Notes: generated from the sequence alone by a model not told the origin. A stretch of 64,000 bases of DNA from [Flexibacter] sp. ATCC 35103 (GCF_001975985.1 NZ_MTQF01000008.1:1-64000), one strand, 5' to 3'; positions 7,288 through 16,175 are shown, numbered from the stretch's first letter. Translations and numbers: made by a program.

Positions 7288-9321
7288 ATGACAACTAATA
7301 AATCCAATTCATTGTTTGAAAGCAAACAGGTAAAAGAAGCTTTAGTGCAATCTTTTGTCAAGCTGAATCCAAAAATGATGATCAAAAATCCGGTAATGTT
7401 TACCGTAGAAATAGGAACTGCCATTATGTTCGCCGTTTGTGTTTCCATTTTAATGGGAGCAACTGACCAAGGTAGTTTCATCTATAATTTAATTGTGTTC
7501 TTAATTTTACTTGCAACACTTTTGTTTGCCAATTTCGCCGAAGCTATTGCTGAAGCAAGAGGAAAAGCACAAGCGGATAGTTTAAGAAAAACACGTGAAG
7601 AAACTCCAGCAAGACAAATTTTGCCTAACGGAGAAATCAAAAATATCAGTTCATCTGAATTGAAAAAAGGAGATATTTTCGTTTGTGAATCAGGAGATTT
7701 AATTGCAACTGATGGTGAAATCATCGAAGGTTTAGCAACGATTGACGAAAGTGCCATTACAGGAGAAAGTGCTCCGGTAATTCGGGAAGCTGGTGGTGAT
7801 AAATCATCAGTAACCGGAGGAACAAAAGTATTATCTGATAAAATTAAAGTAATCGTAACCTCTGAACCTGGCGAAAGCTTTTTGGACAAAATGATTGCTT
7901 TAGTTGAAGGTGCCAGTCGTCAGAAAACACCAAACGAAATTGCCTTAACGATTCTATTAGCTGCATTTACTTTAATCTTCGTGATTGTGTGCGTTACGCT
8001 AAAACCGTTTGCCGACTATGCAAATGCGCCTATCACGATTGCAGCTTTTATCGCGTTATTCGTTTGTTTGATTCCAACCACAATTGGTGGTTTGTTATCA
8101 GCAATTGGTATTGCAGGAATGGACAGAGCGTTGCGTGCTAACGTAATTACAAAATCTGGAAAAGCGGTTGAAACTGCCGGAGATATTGATGTATTGCTTT
8201 TGGATAAAACCGGAACAATCACGATTGGAAACAGAAAAGCAACAAACTTCTACCCTGCAAAAGGTGTTACTGAAGAAGATTTTATAAAATCTGCTGTGTT
8301 AAGTTCACTAGCAGATGACACTCCGGAAGGGAAAAGTATCGTGGAACTGGCAGGAGCCGAAACTGCCAATAAATTATCAATTGAAGGTGCTACTTTAATC
8401 AAATTTACTGCTGAAACCAGAACTTCCGGAGTTATTTTAAAAGATGGAACTAATATTAGAAAAGGTGCTCAGGATGCTGCAAAAAATATTGCAAAACAAG
8501 CCGGAAACTCTTTCCCTGAAGATACTGCTCAAAAAGTAATCGATATTTCGTCTAAAGGAGGAACGCCATTGGTTGTAATTAAAAACGATCAGGTTCAAGG
8601 TGTTATCGAATTGCAGGATATCATTAAAACAGGAATGAAAGAACGTTTTGACCGATTGAGAAAAATGGGTGTAAAAACGGTGATGGTTACTGGAGATAAT
8701 CCGCTTACGGCGAAATTTATTGCCGAAGCTGCCGGTGTTGATGATTTTATTGCCGAAGCGAAACCTGAGGATAAAATGAATTACATCAAAAACGAACAAA
8801 ACCTGGGTAAACTTGTTGCCATGATGGGTGACGGAACGAACGATGCTCCTGCCCTTGCGCAAGCGAATGTGGGTGTTGCCATGAACAGCGGAACGCAAGC
8901 TGCGAAAGAAGCCGGAAATATGGTCGATCTTGACAATGACCCTACTAAACTAATCGAGATTATTGAAATTGGAAAACAGCTTTTAATGACTCGAGGTACT
9001 TTAACTACTTTTTCTATTGCAAATGACGTTGCGAAATATTTTGCTATTGTTCCTGCTCTTTTTATTACTGCGATTCCTGCGCTTGAAGGCTTAAATATCA
9101 TGCGTTTGCATAGCCCTGAAAGTGCGATTTTATCAGCTGTAATTTTTAACGCAATCATCATTCCTATATTGATTCCATTAGCGTTGAGAGGTGTTGATTA
9201 TAAACCAATTGGTGCAAGTGCAATCCTAAAAAGAAACTTGTTGATTTATGGTTTAGGCGGATTGATTGTCCCTTTTATCGGAATTAAATTAATTGATTTG
9301 GTTGTAGCTCTGTTTATGTAG
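7288..9321 (+). CDS. kdpB: Potassium-transporting ATPase ATP-binding subunit KdpB
   Basis: 677-residue P-type ATPase that hydrolyses ATP to drive potassium import through KdpA. The phosphorylation motif 'DKTGTIT' places the acyl-phosphate Asp at residue 306 (D307 in E. coli). The actuator loop 'ITGESAPV', the nucleotide-domain 'KGGTPLVV' and the hinge 'MVTGDNPLTA' and 'GDGTNDAPAL' motifs are all intact. Membrane segments occupy the N-terminus, the middle and the C-terminus as expected. Length is normal (E. coli 682). Separated from kdpA and kdpC by repeat-containing gaps instead of the tight spacing common in other phyla. Confidence 0.97.
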   Translation: MTTNKSNSLFESKQVKEALVQSFVKLNPKMMIKNPVMFTVEIGTAIMFAVCVSILMGATDQGSFIYNLIVFLILLATLLFANFAEAIAEARGKAQADSLRKTREETPARQILPNGEIKNISSSELKKGDIFVCESGDLIATDGEIIEGLATIDESAITGESAPVIREAGGDKSSVTGGTKVLSDKIKVIVTSEPGESFLDKMIALVEGASRQKTPNEIALTILLAAFTLIFVIVCVTLKPFADYANAPITIAAFIALFVCLIPTTIGGLLSAIGIAGMDRALRANVITKSGKAVETAGDIDVLLLDKTGTITIGNRKATNFYPAKGVTEEDFIKSAVLSSLADDTPEGKSIVELAGAETANKLSIEGATLIKFTAETRTSGVILKDGTNIRKGAQDAAKNIAKQAGNSFPEDTAQKVIDISSKGGTPLVVIKNDQVQGVIELQDIIKTGMKERFDRLRKMGVKTVMVTGDNPLTAKFIAEAAGVDDFIAEAKPEDKMNYIKNEQNLGKLVAMMGDGTNDAPALAQANVGVAMNSGTQAAKEAGNMVDLDNDPTKLIEIIEIGKQLLMTRGTLTTFSIANDVAKYFAIVPALFITAIPALEGLNIMRLHSPESAILSAVIFNAIIIPILIPLALRGVDYKPIGASAILKRNLLIYGLGGLIVPFIGIKLIDLVVALFM

Positions 9322-9324
9322 CTA

Positions 9325-9374
9325 CTAAGATGCTAAGTTGCTAAGGTTCTAAGTTTTTTTTCTTAGCATCTTAG
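9325..9374. repeat. Inverted repeat between kdpB and kdpC
   Basis: A perfect 13-bp inverted repeat (CTAAGATGCTAAG / CTTAGCATCTTAG) starts just after the kdpB stop, with a T-run in the loop. Downstream, several degenerate 'cttagaaactta' direct repeats continue to 9440. It may form a partial terminator or a stabilising hairpin in the kdp message. Confidence 0.55.
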
Positions 9375-9446
9375 AAACTTGCCGCTCACAATCTTCAAAA
9401 AAATCTTAGAAACTTAGAGACTTAGTCCCTTAGAAACTTTAAAAAA

Positions 9447-10010
9447 ATGAAAACAATATTTTCACTATTAAAATTGACACTGCTTACCGTAATTCTGTTT
9501 GCAGTTATTTATCCCCTTGCGATTTACGGAATTGCACAATTTGCTCCTAATCACGGAAAAGGAGAAACTATTTCGGTTAACGGAAAAGTGGTTGGTTACC
9601 AAAAAATAGGTCAGAAATTTGATAAGTCGAATTATTTCTGGGGAAGACCTTCGGCTGTGGATTATAATGCTGCCGGAAGTGCCGGAAGTAACAAAGGGCC
9701 AAGTAATGCTGAATATCTAGCTTTGGTTCAAAAAAGAATTGACACGTTTTTAGTGGTTCACCCTTATTTGAAAAAATCTGAAATTCCATCAGATATGGTA
9801 ACAGCTTCAGGAAGTGGATTAGATCCTAATATTTCTCCTCAAGGTGCTTTGATTCAGGTGAAACGTATTGCCAAAGAAAGAAAATTGGATGAAGCTAAAG
9901 TAAAAGCTTTGGTTGAAGCAAACATTAATACGGCTGTTATGGGACCTGAAACAGTTAATGTTTTGGAATTGAATGTGGCTTTAGATGAGCTTTCTAAAAA
10001 AGGTTCTTAG
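9447..10010 (+). CDS. kdpC: Potassium-transporting ATPase subunit KdpC
   Basis: 187-residue KdpC, the single-span subunit that assists ATP binding by KdpB. One N-terminal membrane helix (about residues 9-29) is followed by a periplasmic domain with the conserved 'YFWGRPSAVDYN' (about 63-74), 'GSNKGPSNAEY' and 'SGSGLDPNISPQGA' blocks. Length matches the family. Last gene of the pump proper; about 400 bases of repeats separate it from the outer-membrane protein gene. Confidence 0.95.
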   Translation: MKTIFSLLKLTLLTVILFAVIYPLAIYGIAQFAPNHGKGETISVNGKVVGYQKIGQKFDKSNYFWGRPSAVDYNAAGSAGSNKGPSNAEYLALVQKRIDTFLVVHPYLKKSEIPSDMVTASGSGLDPNISPQGALIQVKRIAKERKLDEAKVKALVEANINTAVMGPETVNVLELNVALDELSKKGS

Positions 10011-10077
10011 ATTCTGAGTCACTAAGGTTCTAAGGTTTTAAAAACCTGTTGGGTTTGACAAAGATATTCGCCTGTTT

Positions 10078-10165
10078 TGTCATTGCGAGGAACGAAGCAA
10101 CCTCACTAACAATTATACATAAAGTTGATTTTGCAAATATGATTGCTTCGTTCCTCGCAATGACA
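10078..10165. repeat. Perfect 23-bp inverted repeat
   Basis: TGTCATTGCGAGGAACGAAG continues to 10100 and is matched exactly in inverse orientation at 10143-10165, with a 42-base AT-rich loop. The 'gtcattgcgaggaacgaagcaatc' string is common in intergenic DNA of Bacteroidota. There is no T-run directly after the stem, so it is classed as a repeat. Confidence 0.7.
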
Positions 10166-10287
10166 AATCTATGGGCTGATCTATTGGAACGATTATAAAC
10201 TTTATAAATAAAATAAATACCTAACAGGTTTTATCCCGAAGTTTCGGGACTGTTAGGATAATAAATACCCTTTTTTACCCCAAATCT

Positions 10288-10369
10288 CTAGCCCCGATAG
10301 TAGTGGAAATCCTTTTACTTTTTTCTTTAAAAAGTAAAAGATTGAAACGGATAGCGGGAAATAGCTCCT
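10288..10369. repeat. 82-bp interspersed repeat, copy 2
   Basis: Near-identical to 251-332. The central stem reads CTTTTACTTTTT here, and its partner arm carries the matching change, so the perfect pairing is preserved although the sequence differs. It lies 38 bases upstream of the barrel protein start. Confidence 0.75.
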
Positions 10370-10406
10370 AAAAAAATCTACTAATAAATAATTGAATACC
10401 ACAAAA

Positions 10407-11483
10407 ATGAAAAAAATAATACTTACCGCTTTAATCGCTTTTGGTTTTAGCAACTTACATGCTCAGGAAGAAACAAAAAGTCCGTTTACGTTTTCAGGAT
10501 ATGTAGAGACTTATTATAGTTATGATTTTGGAAAACCGGAAGATCATACGCGCCCGAGCTTTTTTTACAATTATAATAAAAGTAATGAAGTGAATATTAA
10601 TTTAGGTTTGGCAAAAGTGAATTACTCGAAAGATAATATTCGCGGAAATTTTGCTTTAATGGCGGGAACTTATGCCGAATATAACATGGCGGCTGAACAA
10701 GGTTTATTGAAAAATATATACGAGGCAAATGTGGGTGTGAAGATTTCGCAAAGCCATAATTTATGGATTGATGCTGGAATTATGCCGGCTCACATAGGTT
10801 TTGAAAGTGCTATTGGAAAAGATTGCCAGACTTTGACCCGAAGCATTTTGGCTGAAAACTCGCCTTATTATGAAACGGGAGTTAAAATTGGCTATACGTC
10901 TGAATCTGGGAAATGGTATTTGGCCGGAATGTATTTGAATGGATGGCAGCGTATTGAGAAGGTAAAAGGAAATCAAACGCCTGCTTTTGGAACGCAAATT
11001 ACCTACAAACCATCGGACAAAGTAGTTTTGAACTGGAGCACTTATGTTGGAAATGAGCAACCGGATATTGACAAAAAATGGCGTTATTTTAATAATTTCT
11101 ACGGACAATTTAAAGTAACGGATAAAACAAATGTTACGGCTGGTTTTGATGTTGGATCGCAACAGGCGGCTAAAAACAGTAATAAATACGACACGTGGTT
11201 TTCGCCAGTTTTGATTCTGCAATACAAACCAACTGATAAAATTCAGCTTGCCGCTCGTGGCGAATATTATAGTGATGAAAAAGGTGTTATCATCGCAACT
11301 GAAACACCAAATGGTTTTAAAACTTACGGATTTTCGGCTAACTTTGATTACTTAGTTACTGATAATGTAATGTTTAGATTAGAAGCAAGAAATCTTTCTA
11401 GTAAAGATCAGATCTTCACAAAAGATAACGTTCCAACGGATACGAATGCGTTTGTAACGAGTTCTTTGGCGATTAGCTTCTAG
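10407..11483 (+). CDS. Outer-membrane beta-barrel protein of the kdp locus
   Basis: 358 residues from the ATG at 10407; the frame can be extended five codons to a TTG but the signal peptide starts at this ATG. The signal peptide ends near 'SNLHA|QEE'. The rest is alternating polar and aromatic strands, for example 'FTFSGYVETYYSYDF', and ends 'FVTSSLAISF' with a terminal Phe typical of outer-membrane barrels. It resembles the porin families found with kdp in flavobacteria. A role in letting potassium or another solute through the outer membrane for KdpFABC is inference from position only. Confidence 0.8.
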   Translation: MKKIILTALIAFGFSNLHAQEETKSPFTFSGYVETYYSYDFGKPEDHTRPSFFYNYNKSNEVNINLGLAKVNYSKDNIRGNFALMAGTYAEYNMAAEQGLLKNIYEANVGVKISQSHNLWIDAGIMPAHIGFESAIGKDCQTLTRSILAENSPYYETGVKIGYTSESGKWYLAGMYLNGWQRIEKVKGNQTPAFGTQITYKPSDKVVLNWSTYVGNEQPDIDKKWRYFNNFYGQFKVTDKTNVTAGFDVGSQQAAKNSNKYDTWFSPVLILQYKPTDKIQLAARGEYYSDEKGVIIATETPNGFKTYGFSANFDYLVTDNVMFRLEARNLSSKDQIFTKDNVPTDTNAFVTSSLAISF

Positions 11484-11518
11484 AAGAATATCATCCACAG
11501 ATTAAAAGGTTTTTTTTC

Positions 11519-11566
11519 GCCACGAATTCACGAATTATTTTAAATCAAAATTCGTGAATTCGTGGC
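11519..11566. repeat. Palindrome downstream of the barrel gene
   Basis: A perfect 17-bp inverted repeat, GCCACGAATTCACGAAT at 11519-11535 and its complement at 11550-11566, with an AT-rich loop. The same element with an internal insertion occurs at 16063-16141. Confidence 0.7.
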
Positions 11567-11667
11567 AAATAAATCTACACAAAGCCATTCAATAATCTTT
11601 TTAATTTGTGAATCTGTAGCTAAAAAAATAAAAAAAACTTTGTGACTTAGCACCTTCACACAAACAT

Positions 11668-12795
11668 ATGGAACAAGAAAAAGAAAATAACGCACAGCAC
11701 TTTCTCGATTTAATTCAGAAATCACGAAAAGGGAAGTTTAAGGTCTACATTGGGATGAGCGCCGGTGTGGGGAAAACGTACCGGATGCTGCAAGAAGCAC
11801 ATTCGTTATTGAAGAACGGAATTGATGTAAAAATTGGTTACATCGAAACGCATATGCGAAAGGAAACGCATGAACTTTTATCTGGTTTGCCCGTAATTCC
11901 GCGGCGAACCATTTTCTATAAAGGGAAAGAGCTGGAAGAACTCGATGTTCAGGCGATTATCAACCTTAGACCCGAAGTGGTAATTGTTGATGAATTAGCG
12001 CACACTAATATTGAGGGAAGCAAAAACGAAAAACGCTGGCAGGATGTTTTGGAGATTCTGGAAGCAGGAATCAACGTAATTTCGGCAGTTAATATTCAGC
12101 ATATTGAGAGTTTAAATGAAGATGTAAAACGTATTACAGGAATTGATGTTCAGGAACGCATTCCGGATAATGTTTTGCGATTGGCAGATGAAGTCGTGAA
12201 TATCGATTTGACTTCTGAGGATTTGATTGCCCGTTTAAAAGAAGGAAAAATTTATACGGCTGATAAAATTCAGACGGCTTTGGCAAACTTCTTTAAGTCG
12301 GATCAAATTTTACAATTGCGTGAATTGGCTTTGAAAGAAGTAGCAAGTCAGGTGGTTCGAAAAGTTGAAAATGAAGTGCCTCAACTACATGCTTTAAGAC
12401 ACGAAAAACTTTTGGCCTGCATTAGCAGTAATGATAAAACGGCTAAAATTGTGATTCGAAAAGCAGCGCGTCTCGCGAGTTATTACAACGGATCCTGGTA
12501 TGTTTTGTATGTAGAAACTCCGCAGGAAAGCAGTACTAAAATTGCGTTGGACAAACAACGTCACTTGATAAATAATTTTAAACTTGCCGTGCAATTGGGC
12601 GCAGAAGTTATTAAAATTGAACATAAAAATATTGCGGATGCGATTTTGATTGCCACCGAAGAAAAACAAATTACAACTGTTTGCATCGGAAAACCGCATT
12701 TTAATTTATTTAAAGTAATTTTGGCTACAACGATTTTCAGACGTTTATTAAACAGGCTGTCTTTATCGAATGTTGACCTTGTTATTTTATCTTAA
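11668..12795 (+). CDS. Stand-alone KdpD N-terminal module (KdpD plus USP)
   Basis: 375 residues covering only the cytoplasmic N-terminal part of the KdpD sensor. The KdpD domain (about residues 17-225) has the Walker A-like 'GMSAGVGKTYRM', 'GYIETHMRKET', 'VVIVDELAHTNIEGS' and 'SAVNIQHIESLN' blocks. A universal-stress-protein domain follows (about 245-375). The DUF4118 membrane region, GAF domain and kinase core of full KdpD (894 residues in E. coli) are absent, and no membrane segment is present. The downstream gene supplies a kinase lacking these domains. This looks like a split sensor in which this cytoplasmic protein senses the potassium state or ATP and signals to the kinase in trans. The split is seen; the mechanism is inferred. 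Confidence 0.9.
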   Translation: MEQEKENNAQHFLDLIQKSRKGKFKVYIGMSAGVGKTYRMLQEAHSLLKNGIDVKIGYIETHMRKETHELLSGLPVIPRRTIFYKGKELEELDVQAIINLRPEVVIVDELAHTNIEGSKNEKRWQDVLEILEAGINVISAVNIQHIESLNEDVKRITGIDVQERIPDNVLRLADEVVNIDLTSEDLIARLKEGKIYTADKIQTALANFFKSDQILQLRELALKEVASQVVRKVENEVPQLHALRHEKLLACISSNDKTAKIVIRKAARLASYYNGSWYVLYVETPQESSTKIALDKQRHLINNFKLAVQLGAEVIKIEHKNIADAILIATEEKQITTVCIGKPHFNLFKVILATTIFRRLLNRLSLSNVDLVILS

Positions 12796-12844
12796 AAATT
12801 TTTCTAACCATATAAGTTATATAAGTTCATTTAAATTGGAGGTG

Positions 12845-12935
12845 TGAAATTTAACCGCAAAGGACGCAAGGTTTTACACAAAGTTCGCTAGAGTTTTTGC
12901 TCGCAAAGTCGCAAGGACGCAAAGTTTTTTCTGCC
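12845..12935. repeat. 'cgcaaag' direct-repeat block
   Basis: Purine-rich degenerate repeats ('accgcaaaggacgcaaggtt', 'ctcgcaaagtcgcaaggacgcaaag') fill the gap before the kinase gene. The same kind of repeat occurs at the start of the window. No coding potential. Confidence 0.55.
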
Positions 12936-13016
12936 TGTCTTAATTATGCGCTCTCTTATATTTTCTTATATTACTGATATGGTTCAAATAAAAAAACTTG
13001 TTTTTAAATAAACGTC

Positions 13017-14738
13017 ATGAGAATTAAAACTAAATTGAATCTGGGAGTTGGGTTATTATTTTTACTAATAATAATACTCACATTGGTGAGTGCCTTTTAT
13101 ATTTTCTCGATAAAAAAAGACACTGAGAATATTCTGAAAGCAAATTATAATACGCTTGAATATTCTAGAAATATGCTTTTGTCATTAGACGAAATTAATT
13201 CTAATAAAGAGAATGCGATTGTTACTTTTAAAGAAAATCTTCAGAAGCAAACACAAAATGTTACTGAAGAAGGAGAGAAAAAAGGAACCGATAGTCTTAA
13301 GAGAAACTTTGCTCTTTTAGAAAAAAACAGTTCTGATGAGTCTTTAAAAATGCAAATCAGACAAGACATTTTCGAGATTATGAAACTCAATATGAATGCC
13401 ATAAAGAAAAAAAGTGATATCGCTAAACATACGGCTGAAACCGCCAATTTATGGATTGCAATTGTGGGAACTCTGTGCTTTCTGATTGCTTTTAATTTAC
13501 TGATTAATTTACCCAATAATATTGCAAATCCTATTAAGGAATTGACTTTGAGTATTAAGGAAATTGCGAATAAAAATTATTCGGAACGTGTGCATTTTAC
13601 CAATCATAACGAATATGGAGATTTGGCAAAATCGTTTAATACAATGGCACAAAAACTGGAGGAATACAATAGTAGTAACTTATACAAATTGTTTTTCGAG
13701 AAAAAACGACTGGAAACGCTTATCAATAACATGCACGATCCTATTATTGGATTGGATCAGGAAGGTGTTATTTTATTTGTGAATGATGAAGCGCTGAAAA
13801 TTATCGGAATGAAATCTGAGGATGTTATCGGGAAATCGGCTTCAACTTTGGCTTTATCAAATGATTTGATTCGGTCTTTGATTTTAACGGAATTAGCAAC
13901 TGATTCTCAGAAAAAACAACCTTTGAAAATTTTTGCTAACGGAAAAGAAAGTTATTTCGATAAAGAAAAAATCAATATCACCATAACGCCAACGGGAGAA
14001 GAGAAAGAAATCAATATTGGTGACGTCATTATTCTGCGAAATATTACCTTATTTAAAGAACTTGATTTTGCGAAAACTAATTTTATTGCCACAGTTTCGC
14101 ACGAATTAAAAACACCAATTGCCTCTATAAAACTAAGTCTTCAATTGCTTCAAAATTCCAAAACAGGTGATATGAATGATGATCAGAAACAATTGGTTGA
14201 AAGCATTAAAGATGATAGTCAGCGATTGTTGAAAATCACAGGTGAATTACTCAATTTATCACAATTAGAAACTGGAAATATTCAGTTGAATATCGAAAAA
14301 AGCAATCCTTATGCTATTGTAAATTATGCTACCGAAGCTGTAAAAGTTCAAGCCGATCAAAAACAAATCAAACTTATTATTGATGCCGATGAAAATCTCC
14401 AAAACGTAAAAGCTGACAGCGAAAAAACAGGCTGGGTTTTGATTAATTATCTATCGAATGCGATTACGTATTCTTCTGAAAAAAGTACGATTATCATTAA
14501 ATTAAAAGAAGAAAAGGATCAGATTATTTTTCAGGTAATCGATACCGGAAAAGGAATTGATGCGAGATATAAAGACAAAGTTTTTGATAAATATTTCCAA
14601 ATTCCGGGAAGTCAAAAATCAGGAACGGGATTAGGATTGGCAATTAGCAAAGAATTTATCGAAGCTCAAAACGGAGTTATTGGCGTTGAAAGTAATTTAG
14701 GTTTGGGAAGTACTTTTTGGTTTTCGTTGAAGGTTTAA
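13017..14738 (+). CDS. HAMP-PAS sensor histidine kinase of the kdp locus
   Basis: 573 residues. Membrane segment 1 at about 8-29, an extracytoplasmic helical region, membrane segment 2 at about 144-162, HAMP (about 163-217), PAS (about 228-345), HisKA with phospho-acceptor H362 in 'ATVSHELKTP', and an HATPase domain with 'NYLSNAITYSSE' (N box), 'VIDTGKGID' (G1) and 'GTGLGLAIS' (G2). A complete membrane kinase, but without any KdpD or USP domain; those are in the preceding gene. The best partner is the sigma-54 regulator at 3040. The gene follows the KdpD module by about 220 bases containing repeats. Confidence 0.92.
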   Translation: MRIKTKLNLGVGLLFLLIIILTLVSAFYIFSIKKDTENILKANYNTLEYSRNMLLSLDEINSNKENAIVTFKENLQKQTQNVTEEGEKKGTDSLKRNFALLEKNSSDESLKMQIRQDIFEIMKLNMNAIKKKSDIAKHTAETANLWIAIVGTLCFLIAFNLLINLPNNIANPIKELTLSIKEIANKNYSERVHFTNHNEYGDLAKSFNTMAQKLEEYNSSNLYKLFFEKKRLETLINNMHDPIIGLDQEGVILFVNDEALKIIGMKSEDVIGKSASTLALSNDLIRSLILTELATDSQKKQPLKIFANGKESYFDKEKINITITPTGEEKEINIGDVIILRNITLFKELDFAKTNFIATVSHELKTPIASIKLSLQLLQNSKTGDMNDDQKQLVESIKDDSQRLLKITGELLNLSQLETGNIQLNIEKSNPYAIVNYATEAVKVQADQKQIKLIIDADENLQNVKADSEKTGWVLINYLSNAITYSSEKSTIIIKLKEEKDQIIFQVIDTGKGIDARYKDKVFDKYFQIPGSQKSGTGLGLAISKEFIEAQNGVIGVESNLGLGSTFWFSLKV

Positions 14739-15235
14739 GATTAATTGTGAATTGTGAATTGTTAAACGAAAAAAATATAAAAAGCTCGCGCGGTTTATTA
14801 GTCATTATTTTAGCGAAATCGATGATCTGTAGTCCCTACAGCACATTTTTACTGACGTTGGTTCTTTTTCTACCGACATTTAACCCCTAACGGGGTACTA
14901 ATATTTAATTTCTATAAATATCTCGGAGAGATTATATGTTGGTAGAAATTTTATACATTAACAATATTTTTGTCCCGTAGGGACTACACCTATTATCTAT
15001 TTAAAAATTGCGATTTTCATTTCTATTGTTCGTCTGAGCGAAGTCGAAGACCTTTAATGATATAAGTCCCTTCGACTTCGCTCAGGGTGACATTTAAACG
15101 ATATAATATTTAGCCAATCTTAATACAACTATCCTATTTAAAACCAACAGATTAATATTGACTTAAGGTTCAATTAAGCCAAAAATACTTGAATCGAACA
15201 TTCGTTATTATTGCAACTTATAACAATAAAGAAAG
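14739..15235. other. Repeat-rich intergenic stretch
   Basis: No gene. It contains palindromes such as 'gtagtccctac' (14829-14839), 'cccctaacgggg' (14884-14895) and 'gtcccgtagggac' (14972-14984), joined by 'tctataaatatct'-like sequence related to that near 4.5 kb, and a perfect 16-bp inverted repeat CTGAGCGAAGTCGAAG (15034-15049, complement 15070-15085) followed by 'ggtgaca'. Confidence 0.65.
15034..15085. repeat. 16-bp inverted repeat, 'cttcgacttcgctcag' family
   Basis: Both arms of the element whose single arm is at 388-403. The arms are perfect complements separated by 20 bases. A degenerate relative ('cactcagggtgacaaaac') lies before umuC near 17525. Confidence 0.65.
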
Positions 15236-15997
15236 ATGTTTTACAAAGCGGTTTCTCTGGTATTTTTATTCGGTTTTTTGAGTGCAAATGCACAACAAAA
15301 TGACTCCATAACAAAAATTGACACTACATCAAATCACTTAAAATTCAATTACAAGCAATTAATCATTCCGGGAGTATTGATCGGTTATGGTGTTATTGGT
15401 CTTGAAAGTGATCAATTATTAACTTTTAATCATCAAATTAAAGCTGAAGTTACAGAAGATATTGATAATAAAATCACTATTGATGATTTCTCGCAATATG
15501 CGCCTGCAGCTTCTGTTTATGCTTTGAATGCTTTTGGCGTAAAAGGGAAGAACAATATGCGGGATCGGTCAGTAATATTTGTGACTTCGTATGCGATTAT
15601 GGCGACAACGGTATTGGGTTTAAAATCACTTGTTCATGAAGAACGTCCGGACGGAAGTTCGAATAATTCTTTCCCTTCCGGACATACGGCAACCGCTTTT
15701 GCCGGAGCGGAGTTTTTATGGCAGGAATACAAAGACAAATCGATTTGGTATGGAATTGCCGGTTATGCCGTAGCAACCGGAACCGGATTATTTAGAATTT
15801 ACAACAATCGTCATTGGTTAACCGATGTTGCTGCCGGAGCCGGAATTGGGATTTTGAGTACCAAATTGGCATATTGGATGAATCCGTACATTACCAGAAA
15901 ACTTTTTAAATCATCTTCTGAAAGTAAATCAACTTCTATGATAATGCCTTTTTATAACGGGCAACAATATGGATTGGGTTTCGTGAAGGTTTTTTAG
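15236..15997 (+). CDS. Exported PAP2-family phosphatase
   Basis: 253 residues with an N-terminal signal peptide ending near 'LSANAQ'. The three PAP2 acid-phosphatase motifs are present: 'KSLVHEERP' (KxxxxxxRP), 'FPSGHTA' (PSGH) and 'FRIYNNRHWLTD' (SRxxxxxHxxxD with Phe in place of the first Ser). Such enzymes dephosphorylate lipid phosphates, for example undecaprenyl pyrophosphate or phosphatidylglycerophosphate, at the envelope. Few strong membrane helices are seen, so a periplasmic or outer-membrane-facing enzyme is possible. Substrate unknown. Confidence 0.85.
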   Translation: MFYKAVSLVFLFGFLSANAQQNDSITKIDTTSNHLKFNYKQLIIPGVLIGYGVIGLESDQLLTFNHQIKAEVTEDIDNKITIDDFSQYAPAASVYALNAFGVKGKNNMRDRSVIFVTSYAIMATTVLGLKSLVHEERPDGSSNNSFPSGHTATAFAGAEFLWQEYKDKSIWYGIAGYAVATGTGLFRIYNNRHWLTDVAAGAGIGILSTKLAYWMNPYITRKLFKSSSESKSTSMIMPFYNGQQYGLGFVKVF

Positions 15998-16062
15998 ATT
16001 TTTTTTCCGCGACTAAGACGATAAGGCTCAAAGTTTTTTTAAGCTGCTTTTGTCTGGATTTT

Positions 16063-16141
16063 CCGCCACGACCCGAGCGATAGCGAATAGGCGAAGCAAT
16101 TCACGAATTATTTTAAACCAAAATTCGTGAATTCGTGGCGG
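16063..16141. repeat. Palindromic repeat carrying a 27-bp insertion
   Basis: The element matches 11519-11566 but its left arm is split: CCGCCACGA (16063-16071), then 27 extra bases (16072-16098, 'cccgagcgatagcgaatagg' onward), then ATTCACGAAT. The right arm (16123-16141) is intact. It sits between the convergent PAP2 and repressor genes and could serve as a two-way terminator. Confidence 0.65.
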
Positions 16142-16175
16142 AAAAAAAATATTTAATTTGTGGTAAAAAACTTTT

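Larger units (their letters stand above)
10011..10406. other. Repeat-filled gap between kdpC and the barrel gene
   Basis: No gene. The gap contains a perfect 23-bp inverted repeat (10078-10165), a palindrome 'cccgaagtttcggga' near 10233-10247 and the second copy of the 82-bp repeat (10288-10369). Three unrelated elements packed into 400 bases suggest a site that tolerates insertion. Confidence 0.7.

Noticed and set aside
12394..12699. 101-codon minus-strand frame opposite the KdpD module
   Set aside because: Shadow frame; Phe/Asn-rich sequence with no fold signal, while the plus strand encodes a clear USP domain.
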